Source of the DNA: Nocardioides sp.
Lineage (GTDB): Bacteria > Actinomycetota > Actinomycetes > Propionibacteriales > Nocardioidaceae
Direction: 5' to 3'
DNA length: 64,000 bases
Assembly (NCBI RefSeq): GCF_029937575.1
Contig: NZ_JAPYPS010000004.1
Location: 16,624-80,623, forward strand
The translations under genes and the position numbers were made by a program. The notes beneath the pieces were generated by a model. The model was not told the DNA's origin and made no database searches. It saw only the letters and a program-made list of their open reading frames with translations. Shown here piece by piece: positions 27,282 through 37,354 of this stretch. How positions within the stretch are numbered: position 1 is the stretch's first letter; every line of letters starts with the position of its first letter.

Positions 27282-28201
27282 AGCAGGCTCCGGACGTTGG
27301 CATCGGTGAGGTCGGGACGGACAGTATGGCGACTGCCCACGGTCAGGGCGGCAGCCGCATGCCCGTAGCGGGCGGCCTCGGCGGGCGTCGAACCGGTGAG
27401 CACGGCGTGGCAGTACGCCGCCAGCATCGCGTCGCCGGCACCGGTGACGTCCTGCACCGCGGCCGGGAGAGAGGTCAGCTCGACGCTCGCCTCCCGGGTG
27501 CGCAGGAGCGAGCCCGCAGCTCCCGCCCGCTCCCAGAGCACAGCTACTCCGCGATCGAGCAGTGAGGCTCCGTCGAGAGCCAGCGCCTCCAGCTCCGTCG
27601 AGCCGGCCGAGAGCAGTGCGAGCGGACGTCCGTCGCCCAGCAGGTGCCCGATGGCAGCGGCCTTGGGCACGCTGACGGGATCGAGCACCACCCCCACGCC
27701 GGCCGTCACGGCCGACTCCCAGGCGGCGACGAGCACCTCGGTCGACAGGTTGCCGTCCAGCACCACCAGGTCGGCCGCGGCGATCGCGTCGCCGGCGAGC
27801 TGCACGTCGGCCTCGCCGAGGGAGGCGGTCGCCGCCATGTCCGACACGGCCGAGACCAGCTCGCCGTCGGCGTCCAGCAGGGCGACGTACGTGCCCGTGG
27901 GGGTGAGCCCCCGGCGCACGAGCTCGATGTCGACGCCCGCATCACCGGTGGCCTCGAGCACCAGGTCGCCGTGGAAGTCGGAGCCGACCACGCTCACCAG
28001 CGAGACCGTGGTGCCGAGGCGGGCGAGGTTCTCGGCGATGTTGCGGCCCACCCCGCCCGCCGTGACGGTCACCTCGCCCGGGTTGCTCGTCGCGGGCAGT
28101 GCCGTGGCCCGTGGCCTGGCGAGGACGTCGACGTTGGACCCGCCGATCACGACCACCCTCGCAGCGGCGGTCGCTCCCGCCACGCCTGTCGCACCGACCA
28201 C
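27278..28201 (-). CDS. PfkB family carbohydrate kinase, probable pseudouridine kinase
   Basis: VVVIGGSNVDVLARP, GGVGRNIAENLARLG, VQDVTGAGDAMLAAYCHAVL; 4-bp overlap (ATGA) with psuG; start approximate (GTG). Confidence 0.87.
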   Translation of the reverse strand: MVGATGVAGATAAARVVVIGGSNVDVLARPRATALPATSNPGEVTVTAGGVGRNIAENLARLGTTVSLVSVVGSDFHGDLVLEATGDAGVDIELVRRGLTPTGTYVALLDADGELVSAVSDMAATASLGEADVQLAGDAIAAADLVVLDGNLSTEVLVAAWESAVTAGVGVVLDPVSVPKAAAIGHLLGDGRPLALLSAGSTELEALALDGASLLDRGVAVLWERAGAAGSLLRTREASVELTSLPAAVQDVTGAGDAMLAAYCHAVLTGSTPAEAARYGHAAAALTVGSRHTVRPDLTDANVRSLL

Positions 28202-28356
28202 CCCGTCAGGATATCGGGAGTCCGATCCACGTCGGATGTCGCGATGAATTCGGTTGTCGGCGGTGGTCCCTACTCTGCAACAGTGACCGCACGACCCACG
28301 ACGTCCTCGATCCGCCACGCACTCACCGACGGGGATCGCTCACGGAAGGAAGCCGC

Positions 28357-29346
28357 ATGCCCGACATGATCCAGGCCACTGGCCTGGTCAAGCGCTACAA
28401 GGAGGTCGAGGCCCTGGGTGGGCTCGACCTCGCCGTGCCGGAGGGCAAGGTGCTGGCGCTGCTGGGCCCCAACGGCGCCGGTAAGACGACCGCCGTGCGC
28501 TGCCTGGCGACCCTGCTCACCCCCGACGAGGGGACCGCCCGGATCGCCGGCGTCGACGTGGTCGCCGACCCGCAGGGCGTGCGCCGCCTGATCGGGCTCT
28601 CGGGGCAGTACGCCGCCGTCGACGAGCACCTGACCGGCTTCGAGAACCTCACCATGGTCGGGCGGCTCTACGGCTTCGACAAGGCCCGCGCGCGACAGCG
28701 CGCCCGCGACCTGCTCGAGCGGTTCGCCCTCTCCGACGCCGGCGACCGACCCTCCAAGACCTACTCCGGTGGCATGCGTCGTCGTCTGGACCTGGCCGGC
28801 GCCCTGGTCGCCGAACCACCCGTCCTGATCCTCGACGAGCCGACCACGGGGCTCGACGTCCGCAGCCGTCAGCAGATGTGGGACGTCATCCGAGAGCTGG
28901 TCTCCTCGGGCGCGACCCTGCTGCTGACGACGCAGTACCTCGAGGAGGCCGACAAGCTCGCCGACGACATCGTCGTGATCGACCACGGCAAGGCGATCGC
29001 GCGCGGCACCGCCGACGAGCTGAAGTCCCAGACCGGGGGCGAGCGGGTCGAGGTCGTGCTCGCCGACAGCAGCCAGGTCGAGGCGGCCGAGCGTGCCCTC
29101 GCGGCCGTCGCCCTGGGCGACGTCCAGGTCGAGGAGCGCACGCTCACCGCCGCCGTGACCGGCGGGGCCGGGGCCCTGCACGCCGTCCTCGGAGACCTGC
29201 AGCGCGACGAGGTCCGAGTGCTCGACATCGGGTTGCGGCGCCCCACCCTCGACGACGTGTTCCTCTCCCTCACCGGTCGCGCCACCGAGCCGGATGACGC
29301 CGCCACCGACCCGACCGACTCCCACGCCACCGAGGTGTCCGCATGA
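28357..29346 (+). CDS. ABC transporter ATP-binding protein (DrrA family)
   Basis: LLGPNGAGKTTAVRCLATLL (Walker A), YSGGMRRRLDLAGALV (signature), PPVLILDEPTTGLD (Walker B). Confidence 0.93.
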   Translation: MPDMIQATGLVKRYKEVEALGGLDLAVPEGKVLALLGPNGAGKTTAVRCLATLLTPDEGTARIAGVDVVADPQGVRRLIGLSGQYAAVDEHLTGFENLTMVGRLYGFDKARARQRARDLLERFALSDAGDRPSKTYSGGMRRRLDLAGALVAEPPVLILDEPTTGLDVRSRQQMWDVIRELVSSGATLLLTTQYLEEADKLADDIVVIDHGKAIARGTADELKSQTGGERVEVVLADSSQVEAAERALAAVALGDVQVEERTLTAAVTGGAGALHAVLGDLQRDEVRVLDIGLRRPTLDDVFLSLTGRATEPDDAATDPTDSHATEVSA

Positions 29347-30230
29347 CCGACCAGACCACTCGCGCCACCGCCGCCGACCCCGCGGAGTCCGCCGGTGCCC
29401 GCAGCGCGGGCGGCCCCGTCCCCCGGGGTGCCGTCAGCCAGGCGCTCACCGACGGCTGGGTCGTGGCCCAGCGCAACCTGATCAAGATCAAGCGGGTGCC
29501 CGAGGTCCTCGTCTTCGTGCTGATCAGCCCGATCATGTTCGTGCTGCTGTTCGCCTACGTCTTCGGTGCGGCGATCGACGTCCCCGGAGACATCGACTAC
29601 AAGGAGTTCCTGATCGGCGGGATCTTCGCCCAGACGGTGGTCTTCGGAGCCACCTTCACCGGGGCCGGCCTCGCCGAGGACATGCAGAAGGGCATCATCG
29701 ACCGGTTCCGTTCCCTGCCGATGTCGCGGGCCGCCGTGCTCGTCGGCCGCACGACCTCCGACGTCGTCTACAACGTGCTGTCGCTGGTCATCATGGCGCT
29801 CACCGGTCTCCTGGTCGGCTGGCGCGTGCGTGAGGGCTTCATCGACATGATGGCCGGCTTCCTGCTGCTCCTGCTCTTCGCCTACGCGATCAGCTGGGTG
29901 ATGGCCTTCATCGGCCTGCTCGTGCCGAGCGTGGAGGTCATCAACAACGCCTCCTTCATCGTGATCATGCCGCTGACGTTCGTGTCCAACGCGTTCGTGC
30001 CGCAGGAGAGCTTCGACGGCTTCCTGCGCACGATCGTCGACTGGAACCCCGTCTCCACCCTGACCCAGGCGTGCCGCGAGCTGTTCGGCAACATCGGCCC
30101 GGGGCTGCCCGACCAGTCGGCCTGGCCGATGCAGCACCCCGTGATCTACTCCCTGGGCTGGATCGTGCTGATCCTCGCGGTCTTCGTGCCGCTCTCGGTC
30201 CGCCAGTACGGTCGCGCCACGAGTAAGTGA
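29343..30230 (+). CDS. ABC transporter permease (DrrB family)
   Basis: VFVLISPIMFVLLFAYVFG, EDMQKGIIDRFRSLPMSRAAVLVGRT, PLTFVSNAFVPQESF; overlaps the ATPase gene by 4 bp. Confidence 0.92.
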   Translation: MTDQTTRATAADPAESAGARSAGGPVPRGAVSQALTDGWVVAQRNLIKIKRVPEVLVFVLISPIMFVLLFAYVFGAAIDVPGDIDYKEFLIGGIFAQTVVFGATFTGAGLAEDMQKGIIDRFRSLPMSRAAVLVGRTTSDVVYNVLSLVIMALTGLLVGWRVREGFIDMMAGFLLLLLFAYAISWVMAFIGLLVPSVEVINNASFIVIMPLTFVSNAFVPQESFDGFLRTIVDWNPVSTLTQACRELFGNIGPGLPDQSAWPMQHPVIYSLGWIVLILAVFVPLSVRQYGRATSK

Positions 30231-30272
30231 GCAGCGGGAGGCGACGAAGGAGCCGCCCGCGTGGCTCACGAA

Positions 30273-30326
30273 GGTTGAGCAAGCGACGCGACTGAGCCTG
30301 CGAAGTCGCGCGAGCGCGTCGAAACC
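30273..30326. repeat. REP-like hairpin (GGTTGAGC...GCGTCGAAACC)
   Basis: GGTTGAGCAAGCGACGCG ... CGCGCGAGCGCGTCGAAACC imperfect inverted repeat in the intergenic gap after the ABC permease. Confidence 0.6.
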
Positions 30327-30418
30327 CGGTGAGGTGTCCGCCCACCCCGTCCCCGGCGCGCCGACGGAGAGCCGCAACCCGCGCGTGCGCGCGGAGGTCG
30401 GCTCGCTACCGTGGAAAC

Positions 30419-30973
30419 ATGCGCCTGCCCCGCCCCGCCGCCACCCTCGCCGCACTCACCCTCGTCCTCGCCACGGCCGCCTGCGGCGACGACGAGACCG
30501 AAACGACGGCAGACGGCATGGACGGCATGGACATGTCGGGCATGGTGCTGAACGACCCCGATGCCACGCCCGCCGACGAGCTCGACGGCGACCTGGAGAC
30601 CGGTGACTTCACGGTGCTCGACACCGCGCCCCCCGGCAGCGACGGGGTCGTCGGAGAGGCGTGGCTGGCCCAGAGCGACGACGGCACCACGGTCACGATC
30701 CGGCTGAGCGGCCTGGCGCCGGACACCGACTACGTCTCGCACCTGCACGCCCAGACGTGCGAGGAGGACAACGGCGGGCCGCACTTCAAGTTCGACCTCG
30801 AGGGCAGTGACGTGCCGCCCAACGAGATCCACCTCGGCTTCACCTCGAGCGCCGACGGCAGTGGAGAGGCCACGATCACCAGCGACGAGCAGGTCGGTGA
30901 CGGCGCCCCGGCGGTCGTGGTCCACCCGGCCGACGCCATGGACAACCGGTTGGCATGCGCCGACTTCTCCTGA
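30419..30973 (+). CDS. Lipoprotein with Met/Asp-rich segment, Cu/Zn-SOD-like or CHRD-like domain
   Basis: Lipobox LVLATAACGDD; DGMDGMDMSGM; YVSHLHAQTCEEDNGGPHFKFD ... NEIHLGFTSSADGSG. Confidence 0.65.
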   Translation: MRLPRPAATLAALTLVLATAACGDDETETTADGMDGMDMSGMVLNDPDATPADELDGDLETGDFTVLDTAPPGSDGVVGEAWLAQSDDGTTVTIRLSGLAPDTDYVSHLHAQTCEEDNGGPHFKFDLEGSDVPPNEIHLGFTSSADGSGEATITSDEQVGDGAPAVVVHPADAMDNRLACADFS

Positions 30974-31530
30974 GGGCACTCGCCCTCCTGGCCACGATCC
31001 TGGCCGCGGTCGCGCTGGCCGCCGTGCCGGCCCGCGCGCACGGCGAGCTGGTCGACGGCTCGCCGGGGCCCGGCGACGACGTCGCCGTCGGCACGACAGT
31101 GCTGCGTCTGGAGTTCACGGCGCTCGACACGGGCGGCGCGCCCCTGGTCGCGATGCGCGGCCCGTCGGGCGACCTGCTCCCCGTAGGGCAGGCGACGTAC
31201 GGCGACGAGGGGACGGTCTGTGCTCTCGCATCGCCGTTGGAGGCCGGGGTCCACGAGCTGACGTACTCGGTGATCAGCGACGACGGGGACCGGCAGACGG
31301 GCACCTACTCGTTCGAGGTCTCCGAGGCCGGCTCTCCCTCCGAGCCCGGGACGTGCGCCTCACCCACCCTGGAGGAGCCGGGACCCGAGGACGCTCGGAC
31401 GATCGAGCAGAAGAGCTCGGGCACCCTGCCGGCCGGGGTTCTCTACGGGCTCGGTGGACTCGCAGTGCTGGTCGGAGGGCTCGTGGTGCTGCGGATCCGG
31501 TCGGACCGGCGCCGGCACCCGGCTGCCTGA
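30955..31530 (+). CDS. CopC domain copper-resistance-like protein with C-terminal TM
   Basis: Signal peptide then AHGELVDGSPGPGDDVAVGTTVLRLEF ... VHELTYSVISDDGDRQTGTYSFEV; C-terminal TM. Confidence 0.85.
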   Translation: MRRLLLRALALLATILAAVALAAVPARAHGELVDGSPGPGDDVAVGTTVLRLEFTALDTGGAPLVAMRGPSGDLLPVGQATYGDEGTVCALASPLEAGVHELTYSVISDDGDRQTGTYSFEVSEAGSPSEPGTCASPTLEEPGPEDARTIEQKSSGTLPAGVLYGLGGLAVLVGGLVVLRIRSDRRRHPAA

Positions 31531-31591
31531 GCCGCCCGGTGCCGCCGACGTCGTACGGCGTGCTCGGCGGAGCCCGCCGGGTGACGCTGGG

Positions 31592-32908
31592 TCACACGCT
31601 CGCCGAGGTGGCTGACGAGCGGTCGGCGCCGTACAGGTGCACGGGCAGCGCCTCCACGCCGTACACCGCGGAGAGCTTGCGGAAGTCGAGGTCGTCGGCC
31701 GGGGCGGTGACCGAGAGGTCGGGGAAGCGCCGGGCCAGGCCCCGCAGCGCGATCCGCAGCTCCATCCGGGCGAGCTCCGCGCCGACGCACCGGTGGATCC
31801 CGTGGCCGAACGCGAGGTGCCGCGTCGGCTCGCGGGCCGGGTCGAACGTGTCGAGGTCGTCGCCGTCGGCCGCGAGACGGGGGTCGCGGTTGGCCGCCAG
31901 CAGCGAGATGCCGACGGCGTCGCCCTCGGAGATCTGCTGGCCACCGAGCACGAGGTCGCGCTTGGCGAAGCGGAGGAAGGCGAGCTGGACGACCGTGAGG
32001 TGGCGCAGGAGCTCCTCGACCACCTTGTCGACCGAGGCGGGATCGTCGCGCAGCAGGCGAACGGCGTCCGGGCTCTCGGCGAGCAGGTAGGCACCGAGGG
32101 CGAGCATCGAGGCCGACGTCTCGTAGCCACCGAGGAAGACCCCGTCGGCGATGCCACCGAGGGTCAGGTCGTCGAGCTCGTGGCCGTGCTCCTTGAGCAG
32201 CCCGCCGATCAGTCCCTCGCCCGGCTCGTCACGCTGGGCGGCCACCGCCTTGATCAGGAAGTCGCGCGTGTGGGCCGCCGCTCCGAACATCCCCGCCCCG
32301 CCCTGGCTGAGGTCGAAGCGGGCGACCCCGAGGCTGAAGAAGCGCTCACGGTCCTCGGTCGGCAGCCCCAACAGCTCGCAGATGACCTCGAAGGGCACGG
32401 GGAAGGCGAACGCGGAGACCAGGTCGACCTCGGGTCCCGCCGCCTCCATCGCGTCGAGTCGCTCGTTGACCACCCGCTCGATCGCCGGCTCGAGACGAGC
32501 CAGGCGCCGCATCGTGAACTCGGGGGTGAGGTAGCGCCGCAGGGCGGTGTGCAGCGGCGGGTCGATCATCCCCAGCCCGCCGATCTGCTCGGAGTCGTCG
32601 CGGCCCTCCTGGGAGACGAACTGGCCGAGGTCGTTGGAGTACGACGCGCCGTCGGCCAGCGCCTCGCGCGCCTCGTCGTACCCGCTGACGAGCCAGACCT
32701 TGCGCCCGAAGAGCGTCGCGAGCTCGGAGACCGGCTCGGTGTCGCGCAGGGCCGACATCTCCGGCACCGGGTCGACCCCGTGGCGCTTGAAGGGGAGGGT
32801 CACCGCGTCGGGGAGGAAGCGCAGCTTGCGCAGGTCGAGTCCTCCGCGCATGGTGCGCTCGAGGAGGTACTTCCCCACGCGCTGCCTGAGGGCGTCGAGC
32901 ATCCGCAT
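31592..32908 (-). CDS. Cytochrome P450
   Basis: FLGGYETSASMLALGAYLL (I helix), FGHGIHRCVGAELARMELRIAL (heme-binding loop). Confidence 0.95.
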   Translation of the reverse strand: MRMLDALRQRVGKYLLERTMRGGLDLRKLRFLPDAVTLPFKRHGVDPVPEMSALRDTEPVSELATLFGRKVWLVSGYDEAREALADGASYSNDLGQFVSQEGRDDSEQIGGLGMIDPPLHTALRRYLTPEFTMRRLARLEPAIERVVNERLDAMEAAGPEVDLVSAFAFPVPFEVICELLGLPTEDRERFFSLGVARFDLSQGGAGMFGAAAHTRDFLIKAVAAQRDEPGEGLIGGLLKEHGHELDDLTLGGIADGVFLGGYETSASMLALGAYLLAESPDAVRLLRDDPASVDKVVEELLRHLTVVQLAFLRFAKRDLVLGGQQISEGDAVGISLLAANRDPRLAADGDDLDTFDPAREPTRHLAFGHGIHRCVGAELARMELRIALRGLARRFPDLSVTAPADDLDFRKLSAVYGVEALPVHLYGADRSSATSASV

Positions 32909-33031
32909 GCGGCTATTGGATCAGATACCCGCGGTACGGCGGCATCAGGGAACCCCCCGGTGTGTCCCGGGGCGTCCCGGGGTGTGGCGCGGGGTGTGGC
33001 GCGGGGCGCCGGCTTGACGGCGAGGCACCTG

Positions 33032-34063
33032 CTACTCGCCGATTCGAGCCAGCTCCAACGGCACCGACGATCGAGCGCCGATCGAGGAGGACGAGGGGCG
33101 CGCCCCCTCGCGGACGAGGAGGTCCCCGATGGCCGCGATCATCGCCCCGTTGTCGGTGCACAGCCGTGGTGGCGGCACGCGCAGCTCGATGCCGGCGGCC
33201 GCGCACCGCTCCTCGGCGAGCGCGCGGATCCGGCTGTTGGCGGCGACGCCACCGACGATCACGAGGGTGTCGACGCCTTCCAGCTGGCAGGCCAGCACCG
33301 CCTTGCGGGTCACGGTGTCGGCGACCGCCTCCTGGAAGGACGCCGCGACGTCCTCGGTGCTGATCCCCGGGTCGCGAGGCGCGGCCAGGTAGCGGGCCAC
33401 GGCCGACTTGAGCCCGGAGAACGAGAAGCCGAGGGCCGGGTCGCGCGAGCCCGTCAACGGCCGCGTGAAGCGTACGGCGTCCCGGTCGCCGGAGCGGGCG
33501 GCCAGGTCGACCGAGGGCCCGCCCGGGTAGGGCAGTCCGAGCAGTCGGGCCACCTTGTCGAAGGCCTCACCGGCCGCGTCGTCGAGCGTGTCGCTGAGAT
33601 GGCGGATGGGGGTGCGCACCAGGTCGTCGACCGCGAGCAGGCTCGTGTGGCCGCCGCTGACGATCAGCACGATGCTGCGCTCGGGCAACGGTCCGTGCAC
33701 GAGGGTGTCGGCCGCAGCGTGACCGGCGAGGTGGTGCACGCCGTACAGCGGCACGCCCAGGGCCAGCGCCGCGGCCTTGGCGGCAGCGACACCCACGTGC
33801 AGCGCGGTCGCGAGGCCGGGACCGGCGGTCACGGCGACGGCCCCGACCTCGTGCCAGGCCAGTCCGGCGTCGTCGAGGGCGGTGCGCATCGTCGGCACCA
33901 TGGCCTGGACGTGGGCACGGGCCGCGATCTCGGGGACGACACCGCCGAACCGGACGTGCTCCTCGATACTGGAGGCCAGCGACTCGCCCAGCAGGACGCC
34001 GTCGCGGACGAAGCCGATCCCGGTCTCGTCGCACGACGACTCGACACCCATCACGATGGTCAC
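33032..34063 (-). CDS. tsaD: tRNA N6-adenosine threonylcarbamoyltransferase TsaD
   Basis: [77 protein letters not shown]. Confidence 0.95.
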   Translation of the reverse strand: MTIVMGVESSCDETGIGFVRDGVLLGESLASSIEEHVRFGGVVPEIAARAHVQAMVPTMRTALDDAGLAWHEVGAVAVTAGPGLATALHVGVAAAKAAALALGVPLYGVHHLAGHAAADTLVHGPLPERSIVLIVSGGHTSLLAVDDLVRTPIRHLSDTLDDAAGEAFDKVARLLGLPYPGGPSVDLAARSGDRDAVRFTRPLTGSRDPALGFSFSGLKSAVARYLAAPRDPGISTEDVAASFQEAVADTVTRKAVLACQLEGVDTLVIVGGVAANSRIRALAEERCAAAGIELRVPPPRLCTDNGAMIAAIGDLLVREGARPSSSSIGARSSVPLELARIGE

Positions 34064-34151
34064 GCCGCAGTCTCCCAAATCCGTGCCCGGTCGTCCCGAC
34101 CGGCCCAGCAGGGCCACACGGCCCCGAGACGCCGAAGCAGCACGCCAGCGG

Positions 34152-34511
34152 TCAGAGCTCGAGCTCCGCGCGCCGACCGGCCGGGACCAGGTCGACGTAC
34201 TCGGCGTGCTTGGCGATGAAGCCGCGCACCGCACGGCACTGGGGGTTCACCGCCAGGCCGGCGACCCGGGCCGCGTCGAGCGCCGTACGGATCATGACCG
34301 TGGCGAGGCCGCGTCCGCCGTACTCCTCCTCGACGACCGTGTGCGGGAACGTCCGCTCCACCACGTCGTCCCCGTCCGGCTCCGCGTCGACGTACTCCGC
34401 GTAGCCGGCCAGGGTCCCGTCGACGGAGATCTCGAAGCGGGAACGCTCGGGGGAGTCGACGATCGCGACCGACTCAGCAGCCGCGTCAGCGGACTCAGGG
34501 TGTTGGCTCAT
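34152..34511 (-). CDS. GNAT family N-acetyltransferase (YjdJ-like)
   Basis: [63 protein letters not shown]. Confidence 0.85.
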   Translation of the reverse strand: MSQHPESADAAAESVAIVDSPERSRFEISVDGTLAGYAEYVDAEPDGDDVVERTFPHTVVEEEYGGRGLATVMIRTALDAARVAGLAVNPQCRAVRGFIAKHAEYVDLVPAGRRAELEL

Positions 34512-34528
34512 CCCACTAGCGTGACACC

Positions 34529-34810
34529 ATGCGCGCAATCTGGAACGGCACCGTCATCGCCTCCTCCGACGACACCGTCGTCGTCGAGGGCAACCACTAC
34601 TTCCCGGCGGACTCGGTCGACCAGGCGCTACTGCGTCCCTCGTCGACCACCAGCGTGTGTCCGTGGAAGGGCACGGCGTCGTACTACTCCGTCGAGGTGG
34701 ACGGGAGGACGAACCCGGATGCTGCCTGGTTCTACCCCACACCCAAGGACGCAGCGGCCGAGATCGCCGACCGGGTGGCGTTCTGGAAGGGCATCGACGT
34801 CACCGACTGA
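34529..34810 (+). CDS. DUF427 domain protein (second in window)
   Basis: MRAIWNGTVIASSDDTVVVEGNHYFPADSVDQALLRPSSTTSVCPWKGTASYYSVEVDG. Confidence 0.92.
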   Translation: MRAIWNGTVIASSDDTVVVEGNHYFPADSVDQALLRPSSTTSVCPWKGTASYYSVEVDGRTNPDAAWFYPTPKDAAAEIADRVAFWKGIDVTD

Positions 34811-34836
34811 GGGCCCGACCGCCTCGGCCGACCGAC

Positions 34837-35997
34837 TCAGAGCCGACGCAGCCACCGCACGACGGCCCGCTGCATCTTCGGTGCGGACTTCTCCAGGGTC
34901 AGCGCGCTGCCGGAGCGCGGGTAGGTCCTGCGCGTGATCGTCGACAGCGAGGTCACCGCGACCCCACCACCCGAGGTCCGCGCGTCGGAGCCTCCGCGCA
35001 GCAGCAGCACGGGCTTCTCGACCTCGCGGTCGCCCACCGTGATCGAGGCCAGGGCTCCGGGCAGGGAGGCGACGTCGCCGCACGGCGTGGGGTTGCGTCG
35101 CTCGACCGCGGCCTTGCGCAGACTGCGGGGCGCGGTCTTGAAGAGCAGCTTGCGGAAGTCGGCCGCGGAGTCGCCGTACGGCGCGTAGGAGTCGCTCAGG
35201 CAGGTGCTGGCCTGAGCCCCGACCGCCTGCAGGGCAATCTGCGAGGGCGACGTCGTCGCGGGTGCCATCAGCACGAGCCCCTCGGCGTCGTCGAAGCGCG
35301 CTGCCTCGAGCTGGGCGATGGTCGCACCGGTGCCGTGCCCGTGCAGCACCACGTGGGAGGCGATGGGCGGATTCGAGTCCGAGCGAGCGCCGAGATGGTC
35401 GTAGCGACCGGCGAGCAGGTGCTGCACGACCTGGTGCAGCATGTGCACCTGCGCGCCGAGGCAGGTGTCGCCGCCGTCCTTCAGCGGGCTCCGGCCGTAG
35501 CCGAGGCGATCGAGCACCAGCGAGGTCTGACCCTTCTTGGCCAGCTGGGTGGCGTAGTCGTACGTCGGGTTGCGGCGCAGGTTGAAGAACCAGCCGCCGG
35601 TGCCGGCGTCGTGGACGAGCACGTTGACGGTGACGACCCGCTGGCGGCCACTGAGGACCGCCTTCGGGGCGACGAGCCGACCGCGGACCCGATGACCCTT
35701 GCCGTCGGGCAGCGGCAGGCACAGCACGGACGAGTTGTTGGTGTTGACCAGGTCGAACCTGACCCTGCTGGAGCGCACCTCGGCCGAGCGGGCCGGCCCG
35801 GGCTGGGTGCTCGGGGCCGAGGACCTCGCCGCGGCTCCCGAGGCGAGCGGTGGCGTGGCGTTCGCCGCCGTGGGTGCCACCAGCGCGGTCGCGAGCAGTG
35901 CGAAGACACTGAGCGACACCAGGACCAGGGGCAGCGACGTCTGGCGGGCACGACGTGTGGTCAGTCGGGCGAGCAGGGGTGCGATCGAGGTCTCCAC
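34837..35997 (-). CDS. Secreted alpha/beta hydrolase
   Basis: N-terminal signal; VNVLVHDAGTGGWFFNL, SLVLDRLGYGRSP, VVLHGHGTGATIAQLEA; serine position not canonical. Confidence 0.72.
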   Translation of the reverse strand: METSIAPLLARLTTRRARQTSLPLVLVSLSVFALLATALVAPTAANATPPLASGAAARSSAPSTQPGPARSAEVRSSRVRFDLVNTNNSSVLCLPLPDGKGHRVRGRLVAPKAVLSGRQRVVTVNVLVHDAGTGGWFFNLRRNPTYDYATQLAKKGQTSLVLDRLGYGRSPLKDGGDTCLGAQVHMLHQVVQHLLAGRYDHLGARSDSNPPIASHVVLHGHGTGATIAQLEAARFDDAEGLVLMAPATTSPSQIALQAVGAQASTCLSDSYAPYGDSAADFRKLLFKTAPRSLRKAAVERRNPTPCGDVASLPGALASITVGDREVEKPVLLLRGGSDARTSGGGVAVTSLSTITRRTYPRSGSALTLEKSAPKMQRAVVRWLRRL

Positions 35998-36104
35998 GTT
36001 ATTGAACGTAGGTCAACAACGCGCCGCCGCGACAGTCGGGAGCCGTGTGAGAAGGCGCACCTCGCGGCTGCCGCCCGCCTGCAGGCGGCGTCATCCGGTG
36101 GCGC

Positions 36105-36281
36105 TCAGGCAACCGTGATCTTGGACTCCACAGCGGCCTTGACCTCGGGGGTGACCTCGGCGATGTCGTGGTCGGCGGCCGCGTGCGCGGCGACCTGACC
36201 GAGCAGCCCATCCTGGGACTCGTCCTCGAACCGGGCGCTGCAACCAGGCATCACGTCACCGCAGGCAAGCTTGAACGTCAT
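36105..36281 (-). CDS. DUF1059 domain small protein
   Basis: MTFKLACGDVMPGCSARFEDESQDGLLGQVAAHAAADHDIAEVTPEVKAAVESKITVA. Confidence 0.82.
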   Translation of the reverse strand: MTFKLACGDVMPGCSARFEDESQDGLLGQVAAHAAADHDIAEVTPEVKAAVESKITVA

Positions 36282-37251
36282 CGGGGGAACCTCCACTGTT
36301 GTGAGCCGCTGCCGGCTCGTTGACCGGCGCACCACGCGGCGCCCCGTCGGGACGTTGCGGGACCTTGACCCACAGGACTGCACGCTGGTCGTCCTGGTCG
36401 ATGCCGAGAGTACCCCCGTGGGCGACGGTCAGCGCTCGAGCGAGGTAGAGCCCCGTCGAGACGCCGGAGTGCAGCTGGTCGGACTCGAAGGGCTCGAACA
36501 TCGCCTGCAGGGTCTCGGTGGCGATCGGACCGCCCTCCCGCACGATCCGGATCTCGGCCCACGGCTCGTTCACCACGACCTCGATGCGGCGCGAGTGCGG
36601 AGACGGGGCATGGAGCGCGGCGTCCCAGAGGTCGGCGAGGACCCGGGTGAAGAGCGTCGGGTCGACGTAGAGCTCGGTGCTCGCGCCGGACCCACCGATC
36701 AGGTCGACCTCGGGGAACCGGCAGACCTCGGCGGCGGTGACGACGCGGCGGGAGACCTGCAGCCCGCCCATCGCGGCTGCGACCAGGAGCTCGACATCGA
36801 CCAGCCGGTCGGCGAGCAGCGCCAGGGTCTCCTGGAGGCGACGGGCGGTCCGCAGGAAGGACCTGGACGGGAGGTCTCCCTCTGCCAGCAGCCCGGACCA
36901 GCCCATGGCGACCGTCAGCGGCGTGCGGATCTCGAAGGCGAACGCGGCGAGGAAGCGCTCGCGCTGGGCCAGTGCCTGTGCCTCGGGCCGGTTGAGCACC
37001 TGCGCCGTACCGGCACCCACGAAGGCGGTGGTCCAGCGCTTCAGGAGGGTCGGGTCGACCGACCACGTCGTGGCGACGTCGCTCAACGGGGTTCCGCCCA
37101 GCACCTCGAGCACCGCGGCTACCCGGGGATCGTCGGGCGCGGACGCGGGCTCGGCGTCGTCTCCGGGAGAGGACGGTGGGGCGTCCGCAAGACCCTCGGG
37201 CGACGGACGCCGGGCGGGCCCCTGGGCGTGCTCGTGCTTGGCAGGCGCCAT
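36256..37251 (-). CDS. HTH (transposase-like) + degenerate histidine-kinase protein
   Basis: RVAAVLEVLGGTPLSDVATTWSVDPTLLKRWTTAFVGAG (HTH) then ERFLAAFAFEIRTPLTVAMGW (H-box with Phe in place of His) and an HATPase-like region. Confidence 0.7.
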   Translation of the reverse strand: MAPAKHEHAQGPARRPSPEGLADAPPSSPGDDAEPASAPDDPRVAAVLEVLGGTPLSDVATTWSVDPTLLKRWTTAFVGAGTAQVLNRPEAQALAQRERFLAAFAFEIRTPLTVAMGWSGLLAEGDLPSRSFLRTARRLQETLALLADRLVDVELLVAAAMGGLQVSRRVVTAAEVCRFPEVDLIGGSGASTELYVDPTLFTRVLADLWDAALHAPSPHSRRIEVVVNEPWAEIRIVREGGPIATETLQAMFEPFESDQLHSGVSTGLYLARALTVAHGGTLGIDQDDQRAVLWVKVPQRPDGAPRGAPVNEPAAAHNSGGSPDDVQACLR

Positions 37252-37354
37252 CTTCCCTCCACGTCCGATCGCGCTGTGAGCTGAGACCTTAATCCTCGCG
37301 CCGTGAGCCTGTGAGGTTTTCGTCAAGAGTCCGTCGGCACCCGTCATGTGGGCG

